From Acetobacter lovaniensis (GTDB taxonomy: Bacteria; Pseudomonadota; Alphaproteobacteria; Acetobacterales; Acetobacteraceae), in the NCBI RefSeq assembly GCF_014207635.1, contig NZ_JACHIE010000001.1:558001-622000 (forward strand): DNA of 64,000 bases, given 5' to 3'. The notes under the pieces are model-generated. The model ran no database searches. It saw nothing but the letters and a program-made list of their open reading frames with translations, and had not been told where the DNA came from. Shown here piece after piece: positions 51,847 through 61,328 of this stretch (position 1 is the stretch's first letter; each line of letters starts with the position of its first letter). Both the position numbers and the translations under genes were made by a program.

Positions 51847-51915
51847 CCCAGCACCCGCAGCAGGCATGGCGGAACCGGAGGGCACAGGGACTGATGCCCA
51901 CACCTCCGGCGCTGT

Positions 51916-52770
51916 TCAGGCCAGCATACCCTGCGTATCCAGCAGGTTGGAAGGGCCTTCCTCCAGCACCTGGGCCTTATCCCCCACGCTGATCAGCCCA
52001 CCTTTTTCCACCTCTGCATTCTGCGCAAACATCACCCCACCCTGCGCACGCCGGAAACTGGCCAGTGTGGCCAGTGGTTCCTTGGGGTTGGGCACCTGCG
52101 CCGTATTCTGGTCGATGGATGTGACCACACAGCGCGAGCACGGGGCAAGCACACGCACCACAACACTCCCGCCAATGGATAAACGCCGCCATCCATCCTC
52201 CGCCCAGGGTTGTGCGCCACTCAGCACAATATTGGCCCGGAAGCGGGTCATAGGCACGCCCTGCCCTGCAGGCAGGCGTGTATTCAGGTCATCCAGCGAG
52301 GCGGTGTTGGCCAGCAGCAGCGGGTAGCCATCCGCAAACGAAACAGGGCGTGGTTGCGCACCAAGCTGGCGGATACGCGCCAGCTCTGGCCGGTGCATCC
52401 ACACCAGACGGCACGGCTGCCCCAGCGCCTGTTCCAGCCATGCCGCGACCATATCGCCCGCATCGCGCGCCTGTACCTGATCCTTCCAGACCGTCACCAC
52501 CGCCATGGGGGCTTCGGAGCCGGGAAAACGCACCGGGCAGGGCTGCATACGGGCACGGGTGAGCGTAAGCCCCTCCGCCGTGGGGATAGGTGTCACCAGC
52601 GCCATGGCGCGGCAGGTGCGCTGGGTTATAAACCTGCCATCGGGGTCCACCACCATCCACCGGCGGTCACCATCCAGCCCCCACGGACTGAGCATGGCCA
52701 TGGGGGGAGAAAGCCCATGCAACCCCTTGACCGGGTAGATATGCAAGCTGGTCACGCATAGTTCACTCAC
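51916..52770 (-). CDS. MOSC-domain protein (YcbX-like, N-terminal beta-barrel plus MOSC)
   Basis: The 284-residue protein begins with the MOSC N-terminal domain (LHIYPVKGLHGL) and ends with a MOSC domain whose conserved cysteine is seen in APCSRCVVTSIDQ. Such proteins bind molybdenum cofactor and act in sulfur transfer or reduction of N-hydroxylated bases. It lacks the ferredoxin domain of E. coli YcbX. It is convergent with lptB. Confidence 0.86.
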   Translation of the reverse strand: MSELCVTSLHIYPVKGLHGLSPPMAMLSPWGLDGDRRWMVVDPDGRFITQRTCRAMALVTPIPTAEGLTLTRARMQPCPVRFPGSEAPMAVVTVWKDQVQARDAGDMVAAWLEQALGQPCRLVWMHRPELARIRQLGAQPRPVSFADGYPLLLANTASLDDLNTRLPAGQGVPMTRFRANIVLSGAQPWAEDGWRRLSIGGSVVVRVLAPCSRCVVTSIDQNTAQVPNPKEPLATLASFRRAQGGVMFAQNAEVEKGGLISVGDKAQVLEEGPSNLLDTQGMLA

Positions 52771-52793
52771 GCCCTATCTCCAGATTCAGGCAC

Positions 52794-53087
52794 TCAGGGA
52801 TGCTGCGCCGCACCCCCCGGCAGAACCGGAGGAACCACCCCAGCCAGCGGGGGCGGTGGAAGCATGGTTATGGGGGGTGCTGGCGGCGCTGCCTGTCTGG
52901 GGGTGGCCACAACGGTTACCGGAATATCCACCCGCTCCATGACCGGACGTATTTTCTGGTGTGTGACATGCCACATAAAGCCGCCATACAATGCCACAAG
53001 GGCGGCAAGACACCCCAGCTTGATCTGCCACCCCCAGCCACGCGGCATTTTGGGCATGTGCTCAGGTGGAGCGGAACGTAAAAGCAT
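52794..53087 (-). CDS. Hypothetical membrane-anchored protein with Pro-rich tail
   Basis: From ATG 53087 the product is 97 residues: one N-terminal membrane helix (CLAALVALYGGFMWHV) after a basic cytoplasmic start, then a Pro/Val-rich periplasmic tail that ends in LPGGAAQHP. The frame stays open upstream to 53219, so the start is unsure, and no ribosome binding site is evident. No family is recognised. The MOSC gene begins 23 bases downstream on the same strand. Confidence 0.5.
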   Translation of the reverse strand: MLLRSAPPEHMPKMPRGWGWQIKLGCLAALVALYGGFMWHVTHQKIRPVMERVDIPVTVVATPRQAAPPAPPITMLPPPPLAGVVPPVLPGGAAQHP

Positions 53088-53409
53088 GGTGGGCAAATAT
53101 CCGGATGACAACGTGTAAGGCCTGCACATCCTGTGTAGCCACAGGGTGGGGCTGGCGACAAGCCTGCCATGCGCCTTTATATTTTTATCCAACGCCTCGG
53201 CCATGCAACCAGCGGGCAAAGCTTTGCATTATATCTGTAACAAAGGCATGGACATAAACACCTTACCCATGCCCAAATACAGGTTGAAACATTGCAGACC
53301 CTGTCTGCAATGCCACACAGGCCAGTCCATTGCTCCGCAGTGCCGCCTGAACGCGCACGAAGCTGCTTTGAGGATGGACCGTCCTGCCAGTCGCAAGGAA
53401 CGATGTCCT
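53088..53409. other. Leader and promoter region of hpf
   Basis: This gap holds AT-rich segments (53175-53190 and 53228-53240, TTGCATTATATCTG) that may be promoter parts, and a perfect hairpin at 53290-53312. The hpf frame is open upstream from 53146, but the family N-terminus argues for the start at 53410. Confidence 0.5.
53290..53312. promoter_or_regulatory. Perfect 10-bp palindrome in the hpf leader
   Basis: CATTGCAGAC (53290-53299) is exactly inverted as GTCTGCAATG (53303-53312) around CCT, 98 bases upstream of the hpf start. There is no T-run. It could be a regulator binding site or an RNA hairpin in the leader. Confidence 0.5.
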
Positions 53410-54024
53410 ATGCATATTCAGGTTTCCGGTAAACAGATTGATCTTTCCGACGCCTTGAAACATCGGGTTAACACCCATCTGGGCAATCTTGCAGAGCGAT
53501 ATTTTGATACCGGGCTACAGGCGCAGGTCACCTTTGGTAAAGCCCGTTCCTTTTTTACATGCGACATCAACGTAAAGGCCGGTCGCGGTCTGGTCCTGCG
53601 CGGAGAGGGCGAGGCCGCGGATGCCAATGCCGCCTTTGATGACGCTGCCGAGCACATTGCCAAGCGCCTGCGCCGTTACCACAAGCGCGTAACCTCCCAC
53701 GCCCGTTCCACCACCCGGCAGGAACTGCCCGAACGCGCACGCTCCTATATTCTGCAACCCATAGAAGAAGAACTCGAAACAGACACGCCCCCCTCCGCCC
53801 CCCTGACAGCGGATGAGGAAACCTTTGCCACCATTATTGCCGAACAGCCTGCGGATATTCCCGTGCTCTCGGTCGGTGAGGCGGTGATGCGGCTGGACCT
53901 GTCGGGTCAGAACTTCCTGCTTTTCCGCAATTCGGCCAGCCGCCATATCAGCCTTGTTTACCGCCGGGACGATGGCAACATCGGCTGGCTGGACACTGCC
54001 CCGCTGGATACGCCGCCAGCCTGA
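53410..54024 (+). CDS. hpf: Ribosome hibernation promoting factor, long form
   Basis: The 204-residue product has an N-terminal S30AE/YfiA domain (MHIQVSGKQIDLSDALK through the helix AAEHIAKRLRRYHKR). A linker leads to the C-terminal dimerisation domain (PVLSVGEAVMRLDLSGQNFLLFRNS) of long HPF, which forms 100S ribosome dimers in resting cells. The family N-terminus fixes the start. In alphaproteobacteria it usually follows lptB-rpoN; here rpoN is missing and two minus-strand genes lie between. Confidence 0.94.
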   Translation: MHIQVSGKQIDLSDALKHRVNTHLGNLAERYFDTGLQAQVTFGKARSFFTCDINVKAGRGLVLRGEGEAADANAAFDDAAEHIAKRLRRYHKRVTSHARSTTRQELPERARSYILQPIEEELETDTPPSAPLTADEETFATIIAEQPADIPVLSVGEAVMRLDLSGQNFLLFRNSASRHISLVYRRDDGNIGWLDTAPLDTPPA

Positions 54025-54046
54025 ACTGGCGGGCCATGCCCCTAAC

Positions 54047-54079
54047 AAAAAAGGACCGGCGCAAACCGGTCCTTTTTTT
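54047..54079. terminator. Bidirectional terminator after hpf
   Basis: AAAAAAGGACCGG (54047-54059) pairs with CCGGTCCTTTTTT around a six-base loop. It serves hpf and the convergent DUF1150 gene. Confidence 0.9.
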
Positions 54080-54098
54080 ATAATCCCGTCATCACGGA

Positions 54099-54365
54099 TT
54101 ACTGGAGAGAGGCTGGCACCATGTCATTCTGCACAATGGCGCCCCATGCTGTTTCCATGTCATCCACCACGGCCAGCAGCGACCCGTCGGCTGCGTAAAT
54201 GGCGCAGCCTTCCTCGCCGTCCTCCAGAGTGGCCGGGCGCGTATAGGCGACCTTGCTCAGCCCAAGGGAGCGGAACTGCATATCCGAAAGTTGCCGCACA
54301 TCCGCCACACGTTCGGCCTGCGGCAGGCCAGCTGGCATGTAACCACCCTGCATGCTGCTTTTCAT
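54099..54365 (-). CDS. DUF1150 family protein
   Basis: The 88-residue product matches the small alphaproteobacterial DUF1150 family: MQFRSLGLSKVAYTRP, GEEGCAIYAADGSLLAVVDD, then a C-terminal helix. AAAGGAGG lies before ATG 54365; the frame upstream is a shadow of the hsp20 gene. It follows the small heat-shock gene after 19 bases, an order common in this class, so the two are probably heat-induced together. Function unknown. Confidence 0.85.
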   Translation of the reverse strand: MKSSMQGGYMPAGLPQAERVADVRQLSDMQFRSLGLSKVAYTRPATLEDGEEGCAIYAADGSLLAVVDDMETAWGAIVQNDMVPASLQ

Positions 54366-54384
54366 TGCGTCCTCCTTTCGGGTT

Positions 54385-54885
54385 TCAACTACCATCCACA
54401 TCCATAACCGGATGCAGCATACGCGGCGTGGGCCGGGGCTTAACGCCAGTGCTCGCACCAACCTGCCCTTTTTGCCCACCCTGCATAATTTCGATCTGCT
54501 TGACCCTGACCTCGGGCTGAGGGCGGAACAGGTCAATGTGCAGCAGTCCGTTATCCAGCCATGCACCGCCGATTTCTATGCCCTCGGCCAGCACAAACGC
54601 CTTCTGGAACTGGCGGGAGGCAATACCACGATGCAGGTAAACACGCTCCTCCCCCTCTTCCGCCTGACGCCCACGGATAACAAGCTGGTTGTCTTCTTGC
54701 GTGATCTGGAGATCTTCCATCCGAAAACCGGCAACCGCAAGGGTAATACGCAGGCCGTTGGGGGCTATCTGCTCTATGTTGTAAGGTGGATACCCGTCAC
54801 CCGAACCCTTGCTGGCGCGCTCCAGCATCTGTTCCAGATGATCAAAACCCAAAAACATGGGCGAGCCAAAAAGCCTGCCTGACAT
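54385..54885 (-). CDS. Small heat-shock protein (Hsp20/IbpA family)
   Basis: The 166-residue chaperone has the alpha-crystallin domain (about residues 35-125). Visible segments are PPYNIEQIAPNGLRITLAVA, the characteristic AFVLAEGIEIGGAWLDNGLLHIDL and the N-terminal FDHLEQMLER. It holds unfolding proteins for refolding. GAGGAGG precedes ATG 54885. A hairpin (ACCGGA/TCCGGT at 54923-54946) lies in the leader; whether it is a thermosensor is unknown. Confidence 0.92.
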   Translation of the reverse strand: MSGRLFGSPMFLGFDHLEQMLERASKGSGDGYPPYNIEQIAPNGLRITLAVAGFRMEDLQITQEDNQLVIRGRQAEEGEERVYLHRGIASRQFQKAFVLAEGIEIGGAWLDNGLLHIDLFRPQPEVRVKQIEIMQGGQKGQVGASTGVKPRPTPRMLHPVMDVDGS

Positions 54886-55134
54886 CGTACAAGCCTCCTC
54901 CTTTCTGAGCGAGACGTATAAAACCGGACCCGCCACGGCATCCGGTCTCTCCACGATATGGGATAGAAGCGGACACACGCAACCCTGTGTCCCGCTTCAT
55001 TATGGCCTGATGGGCACACACTGTGGTCTGCACGCCATATTGTGGCGGCAAAGTTACAGATTTTTTGTATCAGAAAGGCTTTTCATGCCGTTTTGTGCTG
55101 GCATCCACCACAACGGAACGCTAAATCCGGCTGT

Positions 55135-55695
55135 ATGACAAACGCAGCCCTGACAGACGCCGTATTTTCCGCTGCCTCGGATAAAGCGGCCCCCATGACC
55201 ATCCTGACGCCGCCCCACCCCGTGCTGCGCCAGAAAGCCAGACTGGTCAAACCCGAAGACATGGCGGAAATCCAGAAGATTCTCCCCGGCATGTTTGCGG
55301 CCATGTATCAGGCCCCCGGTATTGGACTGGCCGCCCCGCAGGTTGGCCTGAGCCAGCGGTTTGTTCTGATTGATCTGGGCGAAAAAGAAAACCGCGAGCC
55401 CATGATCCTGATCAATCCGGAAATTGTGGCCGAAACGGAAGAGATGGCCACACGGGAGGAAGGCTGCCTTTCCCTCCCCAGCCAGTACGCCGAAGTGGTC
55501 CGCCCCGAAAAAGTGCGTGTGCGCTGGCAGACCATTCATGGCGACAGACAGGAACGTGATGTGGAGGGTCTGCTGGCCACCTGCATCCAGCACGAGCTTG
55601 ACCACCTTGAGGGGGTTCTGTTTGTGGACCACCTGTCCGCCCTGCGCCGCAACATGATCCTGCGCCGTCTGGCCAAGGACCTGAAGCGCAACTAA
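55135..55695 (+). CDS. def: Peptide deformylase
   Basis: The 186-residue metalloenzyme removes the formyl group from new proteins. All three motifs are intact: GIGLAAPQ (62-69), EGCLS with metal ligand Cys111, and HELDHL with His153, Glu154 and His157. The start could be 55135 or the internal ATG 55195, which gives the common MTILTPPHPVLR N-terminus; neither has a clear ribosome binding site. It heads the def-fmt-truA operon. Confidence 0.95.
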   Translation: MTNAALTDAVFSAASDKAAPMTILTPPHPVLRQKARLVKPEDMAEIQKILPGMFAAMYQAPGIGLAAPQVGLSQRFVLIDLGEKENREPMILINPEIVAETEEMATREEGCLSLPSQYAEVVRPEKVRVRWQTIHGDRQERDVEGLLATCIQHELDHLEGVLFVDHLSALRRNMILRRLAKDLKRN

Positions 55696-55713
55696 GTGGA
55701 AAAATCCCGCCCG

Positions 55714-56709
55714 ATGCGTCTTGTTTTCATGGGTACGCCAGATTTTGCCGTACCCGCCCTAAAGGCACTCCATGCCGCCGGGCACGACATTGCTGCCGTC
55801 TATTCCCAGCCTCCCCGCCCGGCCGGGCGGGGCAAGGCGCTGCGTGCATCCCCCGTGCAGCAGGCCGCACAGGAGCTTGGCCTGCCTGTGCGCCACCCGC
55901 TCTCGCTGCGTAATAATCCGCAGGAATGGGAAGAGTTTGCTGCACTAGGGGCCGATGCCGCCATTGTTGCTGCGTACGGGCTGATCCTGCCCCAGACCAT
56001 GCTGGACGCTCCCCGGCTGGGCTGCCTGAACATCCATGCCAGCCTGCTGCCCCGCTGGCGGGGAGCATCCCCGATCCAGAGTTCCATTCTGGCCGGAGAT
56101 ACCCAAAGTGGTGTGACCATCATGCAGATGGAAGCCGGGCTGGACACAGGCCCCATGCTGCTGCGTGAGGCCGTTCCCATTACAGATAAAACAACCGCTT
56201 CCACCCTGCACGACGCTCTGAGCGCTCTGGGGGGAGAAATGGTGCTGCGGGTGTTGCAGGACTTCCCCCCGACCGAATCCGACACGGCGGATATACAGGC
56301 CCGCATAGCCGCAAACCGCCCGGCACGGCAGGTACAGCCAGATACGGGCGTGACCTACGCCCCCCGCCTGACGCGCGAAGACGGTCGTATTGACTGGACG
56401 CAGGACGCCACAACCATCGACCGCCAGATCCGTGCCCTCACGCCTTGGCCCGGCACCTTCACCACGCTGGAAGATGGCACCGTTATCAAAATCGGGGGGG
56501 GCGTACCTCTGCCCCGCAACCCGGTTGCACAGCAGCCCGGCACGGTTGTGGACGACCAGCTAACCGTGGCCTGTGCCACAGGCTGCATCCGCCTGACCCG
56601 GCTGCAACGCCCCGGTCGCGGCATGATGGAAGCCGATGCGTTCCTGCGCGGGCAACCCCTGCCTGTAGGCACATGCCTTGGCTCCCCTGCACCTGACAGC
56701 ACCCCATGA
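55714..56709 (+). CDS. fmt: Methionyl-tRNA formyltransferase
   Basis: The 331-residue enzyme formylates initiator Met-tRNA. The N-terminal domain starts MRLVFMGTPDFAVPAL and holds the catalytic motif LNIHASLLPRWRGASPIQ. The C-terminal tRNA-binding OB domain contains IDWTQDATTIDRQIRALTPWPG. The start was set at ATG 55714 to fit the family; a GTG at 55696 directly after the def stop is possible. Its stop overlaps the truA start (ATGA). Confidence 0.95.
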   Translation: MRLVFMGTPDFAVPALKALHAAGHDIAAVYSQPPRPAGRGKALRASPVQQAAQELGLPVRHPLSLRNNPQEWEEFAALGADAAIVAAYGLILPQTMLDAPRLGCLNIHASLLPRWRGASPIQSSILAGDTQSGVTIMQMEAGLDTGPMLLREAVPITDKTTASTLHDALSALGGEMVLRVLQDFPPTESDTADIQARIAANRPARQVQPDTGVTYAPRLTREDGRIDWTQDATTIDRQIRALTPWPGTFTTLEDGTVIKIGGGVPLPRNPVAQQPGTVVDDQLTVACATGCIRLTRLQRPGRGMMEADAFLRGQPLPVGTCLGSPAPDSTP

Positions 56710-57509
56710 CCACCCCCGCCATCCAGCGCTGGGCTGTTCAACTGGAATATGACGGGCGTGGACTTGTCGGCTGGCAAAGGCAGGCTTCAGGCCTGTCTGT
56801 TCAGGCCTTGCTGGAAGAAGCCGCTTTTCGCCTTGCCGGTGGCAGGCCCGTACCCAGCATTACAGCGGGGCGCACGGATTCGGGCGTGCATGCGCTTGCG
56901 CAGGTCGCGCATCTGGACTTCCCGGCAGATGCCAGTTTTTCCAGCTATTCCGTGCGGGAGGGGTTAAGCTACCACCTTAAACCCCACGCCGTGGTTGTGC
57001 TGGATGCGGCCCCGGTCAGTCTGGACTGGAGCGCCCGGTTTTCTGCCACATGGCGCTCTTACCGCTACCGCATTCTCAACCGGCGCACACGCCCTGCACT
57101 GGCCGAAGGCCATGTCTGGCACGTTAAATCCCCGCTGGATGTGCACCGCATGCAGCAGGCCGCCAACATGCTGCTGGGCCTGCACGATTTTACATCCTTC
57201 CGCGCCGTGGCCTGTCAGGCCAACAGCCCTGTCCGCACGCTGGACCAGCTGGACATTACGCGTGAGGGGGATGAAGTGGTGGTGTTTGCCAAGGCCCGGT
57301 CATTTTTGCACCATCAGGTCCGCAACATGGTCGGGACACTCAAAAAGGTGGGAACCGGCGCATGGGAGCCCGAACGGGTGGCTCTGGCTCTGGCTGCGCG
57401 CGACCGGAGCGCCGCTGGCCCCACAGCCCCGCCAGACGGCTTATATTTAAATGGTGTTGGCTATGAGCCAGACCCATTTGCCAGCCCGACCCCACAAAAC
57501 CGCACATAA
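56706..57509 (+). CDS. truA: tRNA pseudouridine(38-40) synthase TruA
   Basis: The 267-residue enzyme makes pseudouridine in the anticodon arm. The catalytic aspartate is D58 in AGRTDSGVHA, and the later FLHHQVRNMVGTLKKVGTG motif is typical. The length is normal. It is coupled to fmt and convergent with the membrane-protein/dapE cluster. Confidence 0.95.
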   Translation: MTTPAIQRWAVQLEYDGRGLVGWQRQASGLSVQALLEEAAFRLAGGRPVPSITAGRTDSGVHALAQVAHLDFPADASFSSYSVREGLSYHLKPHAVVVLDAAPVSLDWSARFSATWRSYRYRILNRRTRPALAEGHVWHVKSPLDVHRMQQAANMLLGLHDFTSFRAVACQANSPVRTLDQLDITREGDEVVVFAKARSFLHHQVRNMVGTLKKVGTGAWEPERVALALAARDRSAAGPTAPPDGLYLNGVGYEPDPFASPTPQNRT

Positions 57510-57561
57510 GCCACCTTACCGGCGGCTCACATCCAGCCTTAAGGCAAAAAAGGGATCCCCC

Positions 57562-58185
57562 TTACTTGGCCTTTACGTTCACCATGGGCTGAAGCAGGTC
57601 ATGAATAACCATGTAATGCGGGGGCAGCAGTGCGGCCAGCCCATAAAGCGTGGCTGATGCCACCAGAATGGACACATACAGCAACGCAGCCCGGCCGCCG
57701 GAAATACCCAGCCCCACCTTGGCCACAAACCATTGCAGCCAGAGCTCGTACGCTGCGGCACACAATGCCAGCGCCCCGATAAAAACCTGCTGGCGCGCGA
57801 TGTCCGGCGTAATAACCGCCGCAATAACCGCACAGGCCAGCGAGATCAGCACCACAACCCAGCCACACCATGTTGCTGCCGTTATGTAGCGCAGCCAGAG
57901 TGCGCCACGCCCCCAGCGTTGGGCATAAAATTGGGAAATAACCGCAGGCAGAAGCAGCACGCAAAGGGAAAGGAGCAGCTTGATCGCGGACATGACCTTA
58001 TCAGGCAGCAGGAAGATCTGAATCCCCCCCACCAGTATGCAGGCCATCTGTGGCGCAAGGGCTGCGCCAAAGGCATCTGGCGTGCCTTCAAAACAGGCCA
58101 GACCTTCCCGCTTGCCAGCGGCCAACTGCAACATGCCCTGCACTATGCGCCTGGCCGCGCCCAACTTGCCTGTATCTGGGATCAC
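57562..58185 (-). CDS. Hypothetical inner-membrane protein downstream of dapE
   Basis: The 207-residue product has about four membrane helices (residues 48-62, 66-88, 100-125 and 165-190) after a polar N-terminus. Its GTG start overlaps the dapE stop (GTGA), so it is translationally coupled to dapE. I do not recognise the family. Another possible reading is a small integral membrane protein of the DUF-type seen at this locus in other acetic acid bacteria. Confidence 0.7.
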   Translation of the reverse strand: MIPDTGKLGAARRIVQGMLQLAAGKREGLACFEGTPDAFGAALAPQMACILVGGIQIFLLPDKVMSAIKLLLSLCVLLLPAVISQFYAQRWGRGALWLRYITAATWCGWVVVLISLACAVIAAVITPDIARQQVFIGALALCAAAYELWLQWFVAKVGLGISGGRAALLYVSILVASATLYGLAALLPPHYMVIHDLLQPMVNVKAK

Positions 58186-59357
58186 ACCCCTACCCCTTTT
58201 AAAAAGGCTTCATAAATCCGGGTCAGTTTTTCCATGTCAGCAACAGCGGCATGTTCATCCACCTTGTGGATACTGGCCCCAACCAGACCAAACTCCGCAA
58301 CCGGGCAGTAACGGGCAATAAAGCGCGCATCCGACGTGCCCCCGCCCGTGTCCAGTTTGGGAGAAAGCCCGGTCACACTTGTAATGGCCTCTTGCAGCAC
58401 GGCCATTTCCGCCCCCGGGGGAGCAAAAAAGGATTCGCCGCTAATGCTGATCTCTACCTGTGCGCGCGGTGCATGCTGGGCGCATACGGTTTTGATCCAT
58501 CCACCAAGGGCCGCACCAGTGTGCAGGTCATTGAACCGGATGTTCAGCCGTGCTTCCGCCCGTGCAGGAATAAGGTTGGTGGCCGTATTCCCCACATCCA
58601 GACTGGTGACCTGAAGGCTTGAAGGCTCAAAATACTCCGAACCATGGTCCAGCGGCGCAGCCCGCAGAGCGGCCAGCACGGCAAGCAGGCGATGCACGGG
58701 ATTATCCGCCCGGTGCGGATAGGCCACATGCCCCTGCGTGCCCTCGACCACAATACGGGCGTTCAGGCTGCCACGGCGGCCTACCTTGACCATCTCACCC
58801 AATGTCTGGGGGTTTGTGGGCTCCCCCACCAGACAGTAATCGGGAATCTGACCCTGCACGGCCATCCATTCCAGCACCTTCTGGGTGCCGTAGGTGGCTG
58901 GGCCTTCCTCATCGCCTGTAATCAGCAGGCTGATGGAGCCTTGACCAACCCCGCTCTGTACCCGGCGGGCAATGGCAGCCACGCAGGCGGCAATGCCGCC
59001 TTTCATGTCGCACGCACCGCGGCCGTAGAGCACACCATCCACAACATCGGCGGCAAAGGGAGGGTGCGTCCAGTCTGCTTCGTTCCCGGCAGGCACCACA
59101 TCCGTATGGCCTGCGTAGCAGATATGGGGGGCACCTTCCCCCAGACGGGCAAACAGGTTGGGGGTGCGCACCGCCCCTTCGCCAAAAGGCAGGTGGTTTA
59201 CGGTAAAACCAAGACGCTCCAGCATAGCCCCCAACAGGTGCAGGGACTCACCGGGGTCGGGGGTAACAGACGGTTGACGGATGAGCAAACGGGCCACACC
59301 CAGCGGGTCTGTCAACGCCAGATCAGCGGGAAGGGAACCGGATGTGGCCTTTGTCAT
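58182..59357 (-). CDS. dapE: Succinyl-diaminopimelate desuccinylase
   Basis: The 391-residue M20-family zinc enzyme releases LL-diaminopimelate for lysine and peptidoglycan synthesis. The metal and catalytic motifs are AGHTDVVP (near residue 80), GRGACDMKGG (near 112) and GDEEGPATYG (near 147). It lies 31 bases after dapD on the same strand, matching the biosynthetic order. Confidence 0.95.
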   Translation of the reverse strand: MTKATSGSLPADLALTDPLGVARLLIRQPSVTPDPGESLHLLGAMLERLGFTVNHLPFGEGAVRTPNLFARLGEGAPHICYAGHTDVVPAGNEADWTHPPFAADVVDGVLYGRGACDMKGGIAACVAAIARRVQSGVGQGSISLLITGDEEGPATYGTQKVLEWMAVQGQIPDYCLVGEPTNPQTLGEMVKVGRRGSLNARIVVEGTQGHVAYPHRADNPVHRLLAVLAALRAAPLDHGSEYFEPSSLQVTSLDVGNTATNLIPARAEARLNIRFNDLHTGAALGGWIKTVCAQHAPRAQVEISISGESFFAPPGAEMAVLQEAITSVTGLSPKLDTGGGTSDARFIARYCPVAEFGLVGASIHKVDEHAAVADMEKLTRIYEAFLKGVGV

Positions 59358-59388
59358 ACGTCAGTCTCGTCCTTTACGCTTGACGTGT

Positions 59389-60237
59389 TCAGTCGCGCAG
59401 CAGGTCGTTGATGGAGGTCTTGGACCGGGTGCGCTCATCAACACGTTTGACAATAACCGCACAGGCCAGTGCCGGGTTAGGGCGACCATCCGGGCCGACC
59501 GGATTGGAAGACGGCATGGTGCCCGGCACCACAACGGAATAGGCCGGTACGCGACCCATGTAGATTTCGCCCGTTGCGCGGTCCACGATCTTGGTGGACG
59601 CCCCAAGGAACACACCCATGGACAGGACAGAACCCCGTTCAACAATAACGCCTTCGGCCACTTCGGAGCGGGCACCGATAAAGCAGTTGTCCTCGATAAT
59701 CACCGGGGCAGCCTGCAACGGCTCCAGCACGCCACCAATGCCTGCACCACCGCTGATATGGCAGTTCTTGCCAATCTGCGCACAGCTGCCAACAGTTGCC
59801 CACGTGTCCACCATGGTTCCGCTATCCACGCGGGCACCAACGTTGACAAAGCTCGGCATCAGCACAGCCCCAGGGGCGATAAAGGCAGAGCGGCGCACAA
59901 CCGCACCGGGCACAACACGGAACCCGGCCTTGTCAAAACGGGCCTGATCCCAGCCAGCGAACTTGAGAGGCACCTTATCGTAAGCCGGAGCGCCAGCAGC
60001 GCCACCGGGCTGAACAATGCTGTCATTCAGACGGAAGGAGAGCAGTACGGCTTTTTTCAGCCATTCATGCACAACCCAACCATCTTCCTGCGGGGCAGCC
60101 ACGCGCAGGCGACCTGAATCCAGCCCTTCAAGCGCTGTTTCAATGGCGTCACGGTCTTTGCCCACGGTTGCGGAAGAAATGCGATCACGCTCTTCCCACA
60201 GGGTTTCAATGTGAGCGCGGAGGGTTTCGTCTGTCAT
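59389..60237 (-). CDS. dapD: Tetrahydrodipicolinate N-succinyltransferase
   Basis: The 282-residue enzyme succinylates tetrahydrodipicolinate. It has the left-handed beta-helix of hexapeptide repeats (residues 110-235; for example [16 protein letters not shown] and [14 protein letters not shown]) and the DapD N-terminal helical domain. The length is typical. It precedes dapE on the same strand; argB lies 134 bases upstream. Confidence 0.96.
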   Translation of the reverse strand: MTDETLRAHIETLWEERDRISSATVGKDRDAIETALEGLDSGRLRVAAPQEDGWVVHEWLKKAVLLSFRLNDSIVQPGGAAGAPAYDKVPLKFAGWDQARFDKAGFRVVPGAVVRRSAFIAPGAVLMPSFVNVGARVDSGTMVDTWATVGSCAQIGKNCHISGGAGIGGVLEPLQAAPVIIEDNCFIGARSEVAEGVIVERGSVLSMGVFLGASTKIVDRATGEIYMGRVPAYSVVVPGTMPSSNPVGPDGRPNPALACAVIVKRVDERTRSKTSINDLLRD

Positions 60238-60371
60238 GGCACACCAATCAGAAACATGAAAAATAAACCCGGGCGACAGGCCCGCCCGGCAACAAAAGAG
60301 GAAAAGACCATGCGGACAGGGGCCTGTCCTGTCAACGCAGGTCTTGTTCTGTCACCCCTGCCCGCGCAGCC

Positions 60372-61289
60372 TTATTCCGCGCGGATCAGCGTGCCCGAGC
60401 CGGAGGCCGTAAACAGTTCCAGCAGGCAGGCATGGGGCATGCGGCCATCAATGATGACAGCCCCGCTTGCGCCACCCTGCACAGCCTCGATGCAGGTTTC
60501 CACCTTGGGGATCATGCCGCCGGTAATCACCCCTTCCTCAATGGCCTGGCGCGCCTGTGCGGCGGTCAGTTCGGGAATAAGGTTGCCCTGCTTGTCCAGC
60601 ACGCCGGGAACATCGGTCAGCATCAGCAGGCGGGTCGCATGCACGGCCCCTGCCACGGCACCGGCTGCGGTGTCGGCATTGATGTTATAGGTCTCGCCAT
60701 CTTCACCAAGACCTACCGGAGCAATAACCGGAATAAGCCCCGAACCGGAGAGGGCATAGATCACACGCGGGTCAACCTTGACCGGTTCACCCACAAAACC
60801 CAGATCCAGCACGCGCTCGATCTGGCTGTCCATATCCCGCACGGTGCGCCGCATCTTGCGGGCGGTGATCATTTTGCCATCCTTGCCCGAAATCCCGACT
60901 GCAAGGGCTCCGGCCTCGCAGATCAGCTCGGCCACCTGCTTGTTGACCGAACCGGCCAGAACCATCTCGATCACATCCACCACATTGGCGTCTGTAACCC
61001 GCAGCCCGTCAATGAAGTGGGAGGGAATATCCAGCCGTTTGAGCATCTGGTTGATCTGCGGACCACCCCCATGCACCACAACCGGGTTAATGCCCACCTG
61101 CTTGAGCAGGGCAATATCCCGGCCAAAGGTTTTGGCCAGCCCTACATCCCCCATTGCGTGGCCACCGTACTTGACCACAATGGTATCCCCCGCGTAGCGC
61201 CGCAGGTACGGCAGGGCATTGGCCAGCACGGCAGCTTCATGCAAAGCATCATGCTTGTCGCCGGTAGAAGGAAGTCTCGGTTCAGTCAT
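60372..61289 (-). CDS. argB: Acetylglutamate kinase
   Basis: The 305-residue amino-acid kinase phosphorylates N-acetylglutamate, the second step of arginine synthesis and a feedback point. Motifs are [10 protein letters not shown] near residue 39, VHGGGPQIN near residue 74 and the C-terminal [13 protein letters not shown] 61289 was preferred (AGGA upstream); ATG 61319 gives ten more residues. The position between engB and dapD is a common alphaproteobacterial order and separates it from argDF. Confidence 0.95.
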   Translation of the reverse strand: MTEPRLPSTGDKHDALHEAAVLANALPYLRRYAGDTIVVKYGGHAMGDVGLAKTFGRDIALLKQVGINPVVVHGGGPQINQMLKRLDIPSHFIDGLRVTDANVVDVIEMVLAGSVNKQVAELICEAGALAVGISGKDGKMITARKMRRTVRDMDSQIERVLDLGFVGEPVKVDPRVIYALSGSGLIPVIAPVGLGEDGETYNINADTAAGAVAGAVHATRLLMLTDVPGVLDKQGNLIPELTAAQARQAIEEGVITGGMIPKVETCIEAVQGGASGAVIIDGRMPHACLLELFTASGSGTLIRAE

Positions 61290-61328
61290 GCTGTGAAAAT
61301 CCTGCCGTCGTCTGTCCATAATCCCTGA

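Noticed and set aside
54886-54960. Possible ROSE-type RNA thermometer in the hsp20 leader
   Set aside because: A hairpin is present, but the UUGCU-like element pairing with the ribosome binding site is not visible.
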